This document shows positions 36,612-44,830 of a stretch of DNA of 64,000 bases, one piece after another. Position 1 is the stretch's first letter; each line of letters starts with the position of its first letter. The notes beneath the pieces were generated by a model, which ran no database searches, was not told the origin of the DNA, and saw only the letters and a list, made by a program, of their open reading frames with translations. The position numbers were made by a program, and so were the translations under genes. Source of the DNA: Paraburkholderia madseniana (lineage in GTDB: Bacteria > Pseudomonadota > Gammaproteobacteria > Burkholderiales > Burkholderiaceae); assembly GCF_009690905.1 (NCBI RefSeq), contig NZ_VOSW01000022.1, positions 40,824 to 104,823 on the forward strand, read 5' to 3'.

Positions 36612-37073
36612 TCATTCGCCGTCCTGGACTGACTTGATAAGATTGCTCCGCAACGTCACGATCGCCTTTTGCATCTTCGCGAACTCGTCGGGCGCGAGGC
36701 CCGTCGCCTCGACGAGGTCCATTTTCAGGGCTTTTTCGCGCAAGCGTCGACCGCTTTTCGTCAGGCAGATCCGCACCTGACGCTCGTCTTCGGGGTCGCG
36801 CTGCCTTTCCAGATAACCCATCACTTCAAGCTTCTTCAGGATCGGCGTAAGCGTGTTGGATTCGAGAAACAGCTTCTCGCCCAGTCCGCTGACGGTCTGA
36901 TTGTCTGTCTCCCACAGCGCAATGATCGTGATGTATTGCGTGTAAGTGAGCCCAAGCTCCTCGAGTATCGGCTTGTATGCCTTGCCGAACGCCAGGTTCG
37001 CGGAGTAGATCGCAAAGCACAGATAGTCGGAGAGCATGGGATTTGCGGGTGCCAGTTGATCTGTGGATTTCAT
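36612..37073 (-). CDS. ohrR: OhrR-type MarR repressor, organic peroxide sensing
   Basis: A 153-residue MarR protein. The peroxide-reactive Cys19 is in 'YLCFAIYSANLAFGKAY', the OhrR hallmark, and the winged HTH runs through 'VSGLGEKLFLESNTLTPILK' and 'DPEDERQVRICLT'. Oxidation of Cys19 by organic hydroperoxides releases OhrR from DNA and induces ohr (established for the family). AGAGGAT precedes the ATG. The 12-bp palindrome ATCGCATGCGAT at 37132-37143 sits in its promoter and recurs before both ohr genes. Confidence 0.93.
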   Translation of the reverse strand: MKSTDQLAPANPMLSDYLCFAIYSANLAFGKAYKPILEELGLTYTQYITIIALWETDNQTVSGLGEKLFLESNTLTPILKKLEVMGYLERQRDPEDERQVRICLTKSGRRLREKALKMDLVEATGLAPDEFAKMQKAIVTLRSNLIKSVQDGE

Positions 37074-37130
37074 CTGTATCCTCTTTGGCTAGTAGAGCCT
37101 GATGTTTCACAAGACGTACGAAGTGACATA

Positions 37131-37152
37131 TATCGCATGCGATTATATCGCA
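37131..37152. promoter_or_regulatory. OhrR-box, site 1 (upstream of ohrR)
   Basis: Perfect palindrome ATCGCATGCGAT at 37132-37143 followed by TATATCGCA. Same sequence as sites at 38170 and 38712. About 58 bases from the ohrR start: autoregulation. Confidence 0.75.
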
Positions 37153-37323
37153 ATGTAGTGAAAGTTGGACCGCTGCCGTACAGCGTGCAGCCGGTGGTCA
37201 ATTTCACCGGGCCCAGCTCTTTCGCATCGTAGAGGTCTTGCGGCGGCGCCCTCCCTGCCGCTGTGGCCGCCGCGCAGGAGCAACGACGATGCGCGACGGC
37301 CCAGCGACAGAGGAATGCACGAT

Positions 37324-37596
37324 CTAGTGATGTGCGAACAGGTTGCCGCGCGGCGTCACGGCGACATGGCTGCCCGCCTGGGAGAGTCCGGCGACTACTC
37401 CGCCATATGCCTCTTGCGAGCCAGTGACGTCGTCGCGTTCGGCAGCGACGGTTCGCACGCTCTGACCGCTTTGCGACGCCGGTGCGCCAACCGAGGGCTT
37501 GTAGAACGGGGCCGGTCCATAGCCGCTGGCGAACGCGGGTGCGGCGGCGGACGCCGAAAAGGCGATGAGCAGTGCAACGATGAGCTTGGTCTTCAT
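37324..37596 (-). CDS. Small exported protein, DUF4148-like
   Basis: A 90-residue protein with a signal peptide (residues 1-23, 'AFSASAAAPAFA') followed by 'SGYGPAPFYKPSVGAPA', a motif found in many small Burkholderiaceae exported proteins of unknown function. The mature part has no cysteines and ends 'NLFAHH'. AGGGA precedes the ATG. It lies between ohrR and ohr on the same strand, 70 bases after ohr, so it could be read through from the peroxide-induced promoter. Confidence 0.72.
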   Translation of the reverse strand: MKTKLIVALLIAFSASAAAPAFASGYGPAPFYKPSVGAPASQSGQSVRTVAAERDDVTGSQEAYGGVVAGLSQAGSHVAVTPRGNLFAHH

Positions 37597-37666
37597 GATG
37601 GGAATTCCCTAAAAAGATGTTCAGTGAAAGGCACGTGCCTCAGCGAGATGCACGTGCCTGGGCGGA

Positions 37667-38113
37667 TTACGCCGTAACGATGTTCATGCCGATCTCGATG
37701 TTGCCGTGCACGGACTTCGAGTACGGGCAGATCTGATGGGCGAGGCGCGCGATTGCCTCGACGACTTCCGTTTCCAGACCCGGCACGCGGATGGTGAACT
37801 CGGCGCCGAGGAACCACGCGGCACCGGTCTGCCCAATGTTTATCTGGATGTCCACGGAATAGTCGGACGGCAGCGTGACCTTCTTCAACTGGGCCGCAAT
37901 CCCGAACACGGTGGTGTAACAGGCCGACCATGCACCCGCAAACAACTGTTCGGCTCTCGGGTGCGGCTCGGTGGCGATGAACTCGAGGTTTTCAAGGCCA
38001 GGCGCTGTCAGCTTGAGGTCGAAGACGCCAAACTCGCCGCGCTGGAGATTGGGGTCGCGATTGACCGTGGCGTGGCTGTTGCCTGAGGCGAGGACTTTTT
38101 CGATCTTTTCCAT
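37667..38113 (-). CDS. ohr: Organic hydroperoxide resistance protein, copy 1
   Basis: A 148-residue thiol peroxidase of the OsmC/Ohr family that reduces fatty-acid and other organic hydroperoxides. The catalytic pair is Cys65 ('WSACYTTVFG') and Cys129 ('HQICPYSKSVHGNIE'). Ohr uses lipoylated proteins as reductant. AAGGAA precedes the ATG. It is 111 of 148 residues identical to the second copy at 38225 (counted by eye). An OhrR-box lies 57 bases upstream. Confidence 0.94.
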   Translation of the reverse strand: MEKIEKVLASGNSHATVNRDPNLQRGEFGVFDLKLTAPGLENLEFIATEPHPRAEQLFAGAWSACYTTVFGIAAQLKKVTLPSDYSVDIQINIGQTGAAWFLGAEFTIRVPGLETEVVEAIARLAHQICPYSKSVHGNIEIGMNIVTA

Positions 38114-38158
38114 GATGCATTCCTTCGTGAGTAAGGGGTGTTAAGCGTATTTAAAGTG

Positions 38159-38183
38159 TATGCGATATAATCGCATGCGATCA
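38159..38183. promoter_or_regulatory. OhrR-box, site 2 (upstream of ohr copy 1)
   Basis: TGCGATATA then the perfect palindrome ATCGCATGCGAT at 38170-38181, 57 bases before the ohr start at 38113. Same palindrome as site 1. Confidence 0.75.
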
Positions 38184-38224
38184 ATAATGGGCGAAGATTA
38201 GCGAGGTGCGTATGCCTGATCCGA

Positions 38225-38671
38225 TCACGCGGTGACGACATTCAGGCCGACCTCGATGTTGCCGTGCACAGCCTTCGAGTACGGGCAGATCTGATGGGCC
38301 AGGTGCGCGATTGTCTCGACGACTTCCGTCGCCAGACCAGGCGCGCGGATGGTGAACTGGGCGCCGAGGCAATGACCGGCACCGACCGACCCAATGCTGA
38401 CCTGGATGTCCACGGAATAGTCGGACGGCAGCGTGACCTTCTTCAGCGAGGCCGCAATCTCGAACGCGCTGATGTAACAGGCTGACCACGCGCCCGAAAA
38501 CAACTGTTCGGCTCTCGGGTGCAACTCAGTGGCGACGAACTCGCGGCTTTCACCGTCGGGCGCTGACAGTTTGAGGTCGAGGACTCCGAGCTCACCGCGC
38601 TGGACATTGGGGTCTCGATTGATCGTGGCGTGGCTGTTGCCAGAGTGGAGGACTTGGTCGATCTTGGTCAT
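38225..38671 (-). CDS. ohr: Organic hydroperoxide resistance protein, copy 2
   Basis: A 148-residue Ohr paralogue next to copy 1 on the same strand. Both catalytic cysteines are kept (Cys65 'WSACYISAF', Cys129 'HQICPYSKAVHGNIE'); an additional Cys101 is unique to this copy. The pair is about 75% identical, highest around the active sites, and the two differ in the 90-105 region. The ATG at 38671 is preceded by AAGGAAT. Its promoter carries two OhrR-boxes, so it may be induced more strongly than copy 1. A duplication, with some divergence since. Confidence 0.92.
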   Translation of the reverse strand: MTKIDQVLHSGNSHATINRDPNVQRGELGVLDLKLSAPDGESREFVATELHPRAEQLFSGAWSACYISAFEIAASLKKVTLPSDYSVDIQVSIGSVGAGHCLGAQFTIRAPGLATEVVETIAHLAHQICPYSKAVHGNIEVGLNVVTA

Positions 38672-38710
38672 GATGGATTCCTTTGTGGATAAGGGTGTCA
38701 AGCTGCTTTA

Positions 38711-38738
38711 AATCGCATGCGATGTAATCGCATGCGTT
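38711..38738. promoter_or_regulatory. OhrR-box, site 3 (double palindrome upstream of ohr copy 2)
   Basis: Palindrome ATCGCATGCGAT at 38712-38723 and a one-mismatch copy ATCGCATGCGTT at 38727-38738, 40 to 67 bases before the ohr start at 38671. A weaker copy ATCGCGTACGAT is at 38784-38795. Confidence 0.72.
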
Positions 38739-38834
38739 GCATGATGAGGGAAGGGTCGATGGATGTCAATCGCAAAAGATTTAATCGCGTACGATGTTTT
38801 GATAGGGCGAACAAATATCCTGCGATAGCAGCCG

Positions 38835-39059
38835 AGGAGCGCCCGGCTGCCCGTGACATTGAAGTGACAAGGAATGTGAGTGTGGCGGGTGAATTCCCCC
38901 GCGAGCCATTCCAGCGCGGAGGCGAGGCCGAAATTCAGTGCGGCCGGCCGAAGGTGACCGGCCACATTGCGCACGATCTGGATGGTTTGTTCAGCCAGAT
39001 GTGCGGACAACTGCTGCAGCCGTTCGCGCGACGTCAGCAGTTCGGTTGCGATGCGATGC
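38835..39059 (-). pseudogene. Fragment of a NarX-type sensor histidine kinase, internally deleted
   Basis: Read on the minus strand, it starts 'HRIATELLTSRERLQQLSAH' (the region just before the H-box in two-component kinases of the HisKA_3 type), then jumps at 'LAEQ' to 'IVRNVAGHLRPAALNFGLAS' and 'LEWLAGEFTRHTHIPCHFNV', the part that normally comes about 90-130 residues later. The H-box with phosphorylatable His is therefore missing. The frame is closed by TAA at the upstream end and lacks the ATPase domain. Upstream is the His-rich protein gene, which ends two bases away. A pseudogene remnant; the family is recognisable but the original gene is lost. Confidence 0.7.
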
Positions 39060-39061
39060 AG

Positions 39062-39325
39062 TTAGCACTCGCCCTTTTTAGCGTGTCCCGGAGGGCAGTG
39101 GTCATGATCACCATGGTGGTGGTGATGGTCTTCCCATTCCTGGCGCTCCCAGTAGCGATGACCGTCGTAATATCTGTCCCCATACCAGCCAATGACAACC
39201 GGTGCCTGGGCGACCACTACAGGGGCAGGCATGCCGATATTGACGTCTACGTTGACGGCATTGGCCACGCCGGATAGGCCAATTCCCAAGCTCGCGACCA
39301 ACGTTGCCAAGAGAGGATATTTCAT
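39062..39325 (-). CDS. Small exported His-rich protein
   Basis: An 87-residue protein with a signal peptide ('LLATLVASLGIGLSGVANA') and a mature part ending in 'WEDHHHHHGDHDHCPPGHAK', with eight or more His, one Cys and a Cys at the end ('KKGEC'). 'GDRYYDGHRYWERQEWED' is a pattern of small Burkholderiaceae exported proteins of unknown function. The His/Cys-rich tail could bind divalent metal ions in the periplasm (inference). TTGGAGT precedes the ATG. Confidence 0.75.
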   Translation of the reverse strand: MKYPLLATLVASLGIGLSGVANAVNVDVNIGMPAPVVVAQAPVVIGWYGDRYYDGHRYWERQEWEDHHHHHGDHDHCPPGHAKKGEC

Positions 39326-39569
39326 ACCGTACTCCAAAATAGAATTCCATGAATGCACTTGGCCTGTCGCCGCAGTGACGATGCACGGCGGGTGATTCGC
39401 CGATCCTTCCTAAACGGGAACTACTGCGATGTCGTTGACGGAGTTTCCCCAGACAGTGTGTTTTTTGATAAAAATTAACACTATGTTCGGTGCGGGGTAA
39501 CGTTCGCGATGTTGCTCGCCGAACGACATCGAAGGGCGGAAACGGGGCGCAGATTGCTATCTGCCGGGA

Positions 39570-40556
39570 TCAGGCGCGGTACTGGCCAGCAATCTCTTCG
39601 TCGTTTCGCTCGCCCGCTAATTTGCGCTTCTTTTGAAGTGACGGAGACCGTTCGGTCAAGCGAACCGCTGCGTCCTCATCCGGAGAACCCGCAGCCGCGA
39701 ACTGCCGCCGATATTCGGCCGGCGTCGCCTGCTTTGCGGCCCTGAACTGTCGATTGAAATTGGCGACGTTCGCGAAGCCCGACCGAGCAGCGATGACGGC
39801 AACCGGCAGGGAGGTGTCAACCAGCATTCGGCACGCGTGACCAATACGAACCCGGGTGATATACCGGCCGACGCTCTCACCAATATGCCGAACAAAATAA
39901 CGCGTGAGCGAGCGTTCCGACAGGCTGGCGGCCGCGCAGAGTTCTGACAGTCGCAACGGTTCGGCAAAGCGCGCGTCAATCATCGAAAGGACCCGGTTGA
40001 TCCGTTCGGGCTCGTGGCCAGACGGGCCGGTGGACGCCTCGTTGAAAGCACTCGGCGAGGCGAGCGGCTGGCCCGGCGCGTCGGCAAGCGTGCACATAAT
40101 GTCGAGGGCGGCGCCAAGGCGGTCGCGCGCCACGCTCGATAGCAATGGTTCCAGGCGCTCGCGCATCCATTTGCCGGCAGGCGGCTCGAAGGCCAGCCCA
40201 CACGCGGCCCTGCGTAACAGCTTGCGCAGCGGCTCGTATTCGGGGCAACAATCCGCCATACGCCGCGCCCAATCGCCGTCGAACCAGATGACGATGGCGA
40301 CCTGTGGCGAGGATGGATCGATTGAACGATTCGACGCCCAGGTGTGCGGAAGATCCGGCGGCACGAGGACCAGATCCTCAGCCTCGTATTCGTTGACAGA
40401 GTCGCCGATGTAGCGCTTGCCATGACTGTTCATCGTCAGCGTTAACTCGTACTCCGGATGGTGATGCCACTCGAACGGAATGCGCGGGAGCCGCCGATGG
40501 TAAACCCGCACCGAACAGTCCCCACCGAAGTCGACATGCTCATAGGCTGGTTTCAT
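39570..40556 (-). CDS. AraC-family regulator with cupin-like N-terminus
   Basis: A 328-residue regulator. The N-terminal sugar-sensing cupin is seen in 'RIPFEWHHHPEYELTLTMNS' and 'AEDLVLVPPDLPHTWAS'. The C-terminal AraC DNA-binding domain is in residues about 195-300 ('RLSELCAAASLSERSLTRYF', 'VAVIAARSGFANVANFNRQF'). Such regulators usually respond to sugars or related compounds. It is divergent from the DUF1479/binding-protein/aldo-keto reductase genes and likely controls them. Confidence 0.92.
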   Translation of the reverse strand: MKPAYEHVDFGGDCSVRVYHRRLPRIPFEWHHHPEYELTLTMNSHGKRYIGDSVNEYEAEDLVLVPPDLPHTWASNRSIDPSSPQVAIVIWFDGDWARRMADCCPEYEPLRKLLRRAACGLAFEPPAGKWMRERLEPLLSSVARDRLGAALDIMCTLADAPGQPLASPSAFNEASTGPSGHEPERINRVLSMIDARFAEPLRLSELCAAASLSERSLTRYFVRHIGESVGRYITRVRIGHACRMLVDTSLPVAVIAARSGFANVANFNRQFRAAKQATPAEYRRQFAAAGSPDEDAAVRLTERSPSLQKKRKLAGERNDEEIAGQYRA

Positions 40557-40650
40557 GGCCGAATACGCAAAAAGATTGCCTGAATAGTATCACCCAGCCA
40601 CGCATGCGCGTCATATCCTCGGGGCATATCAAATCCCTACGGAGACAGTC

Positions 40651-41895
40651 ATGGCGTTGAAAATCGACGATTTGCCGAGCGCAATCCGGCAAGCGAAAAA
40701 GGAGCTGCGCGCGGCGTTGCCGAACTACCGGCAGGTCTTTGCCGAAGTCGAAGAGGCGATCAGCACCGAAGCGAGGCGAATTGCCAGCCAGAGGGATCGT
40801 GGAGAAGACGTCATCCCCGAGATTCAGTTTTCCGATATCGCCGAACAACGTGTCGCTGCGGACCAGATCGCGGTCGTCAAGGCGCGTGGCGCATGCGTGA
40901 TCCGTAATGTCTTCCCCCGTGCGCTGGTGCAGAGTTGGGACGAGGATATTGCCAACTATGTCGAGCGCAATCATCTCGACAAGCACTTGGAAAACCGCGC
41001 TGAAGACAAATACTTTGGCCAGCTCGCGTCCAGCAAACCGCAGATCTATGGGGTGTACTGGTCGAAGCCGCAAGTGCTGGCCCGTCAGTCAGCGTCACTA
41101 ACCGAAGCACGTGTATTCCTGAACCGGCTATGGCGCAATGAGAGCGGCGGTCAGGTGCACTTCGATCCGGAGCGCGTGCCGGTCTATGCCGATCGTCTGC
41201 GTCGCCGGCCGCCAGGCTCTGCGTCGCTTGGCCTGTCGGCGCATTGCGACGGCGGGTCGGTCGAGCGCTGGATCGAAAGCAATTTTCGGAAGGTGTACCG
41301 CCACGTGTTTGCCGGGAACTGGCGCGACTACGACGCGTTCGATGCGGCTTTCCGACCTGACGTGCAGGAAATCGCATCGCCGGCCGTATGTTCGATGTTT
41401 CGTACGTTCCAGGGCTGGACTGCCTTGACGCCGCAAGGCCCGGGCGACGGCACGCTGCAACTCGTGCCCATCGCCAATTCGATGGTGTACATCCTGCTAC
41501 GCGCGCTTCAGGACGATGTCGCAGAGGACGACCTGTGCGGTGCAATGCCCGGACGGGCGCTGTCGATCAAGCCGGAATTTCATGCGCCATTGTTCGAGGC
41601 ACTGTCGTCGATTCCCAAAATGGAAGCGGGTGACACCGTGTTCTGGCACAGCGATGTCATCCATGCGGTCGAAGACGAGCACAAGGGGGCGGGGTACAGC
41701 AACGTGATGTACATCGCCTCGGCGCCCGCGTGCGCCAAAAACGACGCTTATCTGAGGCGTCAGTTGCCGAGCTTCCTCAAGGGTGAAAGCCCGCCCGATT
41801 TTCCTGCTGACCATTTCGAAGTGGATTTCAGCGGACGCGCCATGGCTGACGACCTGACACCGCTCGGCAAGTCGCAACTTGGGTTTGACCTGTAG
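40651..41895 (+). CDS. DUF1479-family protein (YbiU-like), putative Fe(II)/2-oxoglutarate oxygenase
   Basis: A 414-residue protein of the DUF1479/YbiU family. '[15 protein letters not shown]' and '[14 protein letters not shown]' may supply the metal-binding H-x-D and distal His of the cupin-like 2-oxoglutarate dioxygenase fold; this assignment is tentative. GGAGACAG precedes the ATG. It leads a plus-strand set with a sugar-binding protein and an aldo/keto reductase under the divergent AraC regulator. Substrate unknown; context suggests a sugar or sugar acid. Confidence 0.85.
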   Translation: MALKIDDLPSAIRQAKKELRAALPNYRQVFAEVEEAISTEARRIASQRDRGEDVIPEIQFSDIAEQRVAADQIAVVKARGACVIRNVFPRALVQSWDEDIANYVERNHLDKHLENRAEDKYFGQLASSKPQIYGVYWSKPQVLARQSASLTEARVFLNRLWRNESGGQVHFDPERVPVYADRLRRRPPGSASLGLSAHCDGGSVERWIESNFRKVYRHVFAGNWRDYDAFDAAFRPDVQEIASPAVCSMFRTFQGWTALTPQGPGDGTLQLVPIANSMVYILLRALQDDVAEDDLCGAMPGRALSIKPEFHAPLFEALSSIPKMEAGDTVFWHSDVIHAVEDEHKGAGYSNVMYIASAPACAKNDAYLRRQLPSFLKGESPPDFPADHFEVDFSGRAMADDLTPLGKSQLGFDL

Positions 41896-41998
41896 ATCGG
41901 TAAAGACGTTTGACACGTATGAAAACGGGCACGCATGCGCGTTCGACCTGGCCTCGAACGCGCCGCTCGATCAAATAACGAAAACTTCGGAGACTGCA

Positions 41999-43246
41999 AT
42001 GAAACGATCACTCACGTCGGTTGCGACGGGTATTACGCTGCTCATGGCTGGAACTCATGCTGGTTTGGCCGCCGAACAGCTTTCGGTACTGCACTGGTGG
42101 ACCTCTGGTGGCGAATCGAAAGCGATCCGGGTGCTGAAGGACGATATGACCAAACAGGGCTATGAGTGGAAGGACTTCGCCATAGCGGGAGGCGCGGGCG
42201 CGGCGGCCATGACGGCGCTGAAGACCCAGGTCATCTCGGGCAACGCACCATCGGCCGCGCAGATCAAGGGGCCTCTGATTCAGGATTGGGCCGATCAGGA
42301 CATGTTGGTCAATGTCGATCAGTCCGCTACCGATTGGAAAGCGCATTCGCCGTCGCAGATAGATAGCTCCATGAAGGCAGGCGGTCACTATGTGGCTGCG
42401 CCGTTCTCGGTACACCGAATCAACTGGTTGTGGATCAACAAGGCCGACCTCGAAAAAGTCGGGGGCACGGCGCCCACGACGTGGCCGGAATTCTTTGCGC
42501 TCGCCGACAAATTTCGCGCAGCGGGCATCACGCCTGTCGCGCATGGTGGCCAGCCCTGGCAAGACATGACCATCTGGGAGACGGCCGTGCTTTCCCAAGG
42601 TCCGGATTTCTACCGGAAAGCCCTTGTTGACCTTGACCAGAAAACGCTGACTTCGCCGCAGATGGTGCAGGTGTTCGAGGTCGTCCAGAAGATCCGGAGT
42701 TACTTCGATAAGGGCTACCACGGCCGTGACTGGAATCTCGCGACGGCAATGGTCATTTCCGGCTCGGGCGGCATGCAGTTCATGGGCGACTGGGCGAAGG
42801 GCGAATTCGCCAATGCGAACAAGAAGCCAGACGCCGACTATATTTGCGCGGCCGCGCCGGGGACGTCGAATGCCTACACGTACACCGTGGATTCGTTCGC
42901 GTTCTTTCAGCAGAACGGTAAGAAGCAGGCGTCGCCCGGGCAGCTTGCGCTTGCCAAGACGATCATGTCCGTCGATTTCCAGCAGCAGTTCAGTCTCTAC
43001 AAGGGTTCAATTCCTGTTCGGCTGGACGTTCCCATGGACAAGTTCGATAGCTGCGCCAGGAAATCATTCGCCGACGAGCAGGCCACGATTAAATCTGGCG
43101 CGTTCCTGCCTTCGTTGGCCTTCGGCAATCTTCAGTCGCCGGTTACTGCTGGCGCGATTACCGACGTCGTCACGAATTTCATGAACTCGAACGAGGACCC
43201 GAAAGAGGGGGTGCGCAAGCTTGCGGCTGCAGCGAAGATCAAGTAG
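41999..43246 (+). CDS. Sugar ABC transporter substrate-binding protein (glucose/mannose-like)
   Basis: A 415-residue family 1 periplasmic binding protein. The signal peptide ends 'GTHAGLA-AE'; the mature part begins 'QLSVLHWWTSGGESKAIRVL' and has 'WKAHSPSQIDSSMKAGGHYV', 'AAPFSVHRINWLWINKADLE' and 'WPEFFALADKFRAAGI', like the GtsA-type glucose-binding proteins. CGGAGA precedes the ATG at 41999; longer in-frame starts overlap the previous gene. No permease or ATPase gene follows, so it is an orphan binding protein. Its neighbours point to a sugar-type ligand. Confidence 0.92.
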   Translation: MKRSLTSVATGITLLMAGTHAGLAAEQLSVLHWWTSGGESKAIRVLKDDMTKQGYEWKDFAIAGGAGAAAMTALKTQVISGNAPSAAQIKGPLIQDWADQDMLVNVDQSATDWKAHSPSQIDSSMKAGGHYVAAPFSVHRINWLWINKADLEKVGGTAPTTWPEFFALADKFRAAGITPVAHGGQPWQDMTIWETAVLSQGPDFYRKALVDLDQKTLTSPQMVQVFEVVQKIRSYFDKGYHGRDWNLATAMVISGSGGMQFMGDWAKGEFANANKKPDADYICAAAPGTSNAYTYTVDSFAFFQQNGKKQASPGQLALAKTIMSVDFQQQFSLYKGSIPVRLDVPMDKFDSCARKSFADEQATIKSGAFLPSLAFGNLQSPVTAGAITDVVTNFMNSNEDPKEGVRKLAAAAKIK

Positions 43247-43311
43247 ACGGGCGTTGCGTGTCAGTCAGTCTGGAACGAATGGCTTCACTCCCATCGACAA
43301 AGGAGATAAAA

Positions 43312-44340
43312 ATGAATCCGGTAGCAAAACGTAAATGGCCGCGTTCAGGGCTCGAGACGACCGTGATGGGTTTCGGCGCCGCGCCGATCGGCAACATCTT
43401 CAGGCCGATCAGTGAAGAGGATTCGGCTGCCTTGATCAAGGCAGCGTGGGAAGCGGGCGTGCGCTACTTCGACACCGCGCCGATGTACGGGCACGGGTTG
43501 AGCGAAGCGCGCTGCGGGCAAGGGCTGCGCTGGTATCCGCGCGACCAGTTTGTGCTGTCCACCAAGGTGGGGCGTCTGCTGAAGCCGCGCAAACGCGCCG
43601 AGATCAACTTTGAACCATGGGTCGACGGGTTGCCTTTCGAAACCGTTTTCGACTACAGCTACGACGGCACGATGCGTTCCATCGAAGACAGTCTGCAGCG
43701 TTTAGCGCTGGAGCACATCGATATCGCGCTGATTCACGACATCGACGTCTTTACGCACGGCGAGCGTCAGCCCGAGATGTTCGACGCGGCGATGGCTGGT
43801 GCGGCGAAAGCACTGCTGAAACTCCGTGACGAAGGGGTCGTGAAAGCGGTGGGGCTCGGCGTCAACGAATGGCAGGTCGCACACGAAGCCATTCGCCGGC
43901 AAGATTTCGACTGCCTGTTGCTGGCTGGCCGCTACACCTTGCTCGAGCAGGACGCGCTGGACGGTTTCCTGCCGCTGTGCGAAGAGCAGCAGGTGTCGGT
44001 CATTCTCGGTGGCGGCTACAACAGCGGCATTCTCGCGACGGGTGCGGTGCCAGGCGCGAAATACAACTATTCGCCCGCGCCGGAGCCCATTCTTGAACGC
44101 GTGCGCAAGATCGAGCAGGTATGTCAGGAATACTCGGTACCGCTCAAAGCGGCGGCGCTGCAATTCGTTCTCGCCCATCCCGCGATCCCGACCAACATCC
44201 CCGGCGTGCGTACGGTTGCACAACTGGAAGACAACCTGCAAACCTTCCGGGCTGAAATTCCACCGGCGTTCTGGGCCGAGCTGAAGCGCCGGGAACTGAT
44301 CCGGCAGGATGCGCCGACTTCTCCTGTTGATATCCTTTAG
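43312..44340 (+). CDS. Aldo/keto reductase, D-threo-aldose/L-fucose dehydrogenase-like
   Basis: A 342-residue AKR. The catalytic tetrad can be seen: Asp and Tyr in 'YFDTAPMYGHGLSE', Lys in 'LSTKVGRL' and His in 'ALIHDID'. The overall sequence belongs with the D-threo-aldose 1-dehydrogenase / pyridoxal 4-dehydrogenase / L-galactose dehydrogenase group, which oxidise aldoses to lactones using NAD(P). AAGGAG precedes the ATG at 43312, about 65 bases after the binding-protein stop, so it is probably cotranscribed. Pyridoxal dehydrogenase is an alternative. Confidence 0.88.
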   Translation: MNPVAKRKWPRSGLETTVMGFGAAPIGNIFRPISEEDSAALIKAAWEAGVRYFDTAPMYGHGLSEARCGQGLRWYPRDQFVLSTKVGRLLKPRKRAEINFEPWVDGLPFETVFDYSYDGTMRSIEDSLQRLALEHIDIALIHDIDVFTHGERQPEMFDAAMAGAAKALLKLRDEGVVKAVGLGVNEWQVAHEAIRRQDFDCLLLAGRYTLLEQDALDGFLPLCEEQQVSVILGGGYNSGILATGAVPGAKYNYSPAPEPILERVRKIEQVCQEYSVPLKAAALQFVLAHPAIPTNIPGVRTVAQLEDNLQTFRAEIPPAFWAELKRRELIRQDAPTSPVDIL

Positions 44341-44381
44341 CAAGCTCGCATATTATCTGTGCTCTTACTAGAGGATCTCAC

Positions 44382-44813
44382 ATGACCGACAGTACGCACG
44401 CCACTGCCTCCTATAGCCAGGAGACCACCGCATCGGCAGGAGTGATCTGGGAGTTCTTCGAGGCCGTTTCCGGTTGGAAGAATTGGAATACGGGTGTCCA
44501 CGCCTGTTCCATTGATGGTCCTTTCGCTGTGGGCTCATGGCTAACCATGACGCTTCCTGACCAGGAGATCATCAAGTCGCAACTCGTCGAAGTCGATGGG
44601 CAGCATCTGTTCACAGACGAAACGATGCTTGGCGACGTTGTGGTTCGCGTGGTCCATGAAATCGAACCGCTACCTGGTGGGGGCAATCGCATCACCTACA
44701 AGATCAACGTAGTCGGGGAGAATGCGCACGACATTTGCGCTGACGTTTCTTCCGATTTTCCTGAAGTCTTGTCGGCGCTGGTCGCTCAGGCGGAAAATCG
44801 GGCAACGAAATAG
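44382..44813 (+). CDS. SRPBCC-family protein
   Basis: A 143-residue START-like protein: 'SQETTASAGVIWEFFEAVSG', 'WKNWNTGVHACSIDGPFAVG', 'IEPLPGGGNRITYKINVVG'. It lies between the aldo/keto reductase and a convergent SDR gene. No specific function can be assigned; relatives include polyketide cyclases and lipid-transfer proteins. Confidence 0.82.
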   Translation: MTDSTHATASYSQETTASAGVIWEFFEAVSGWKNWNTGVHACSIDGPFAVGSWLTMTLPDQEIIKSQLVEVDGQHLFTDETMLGDVVVRVVHEIEPLPGGGNRITYKINVVGENAHDICADVSSDFPEVLSALVAQAENRATK

Positions 44814-44830
44814 AACAGGGCGCCAGACGG

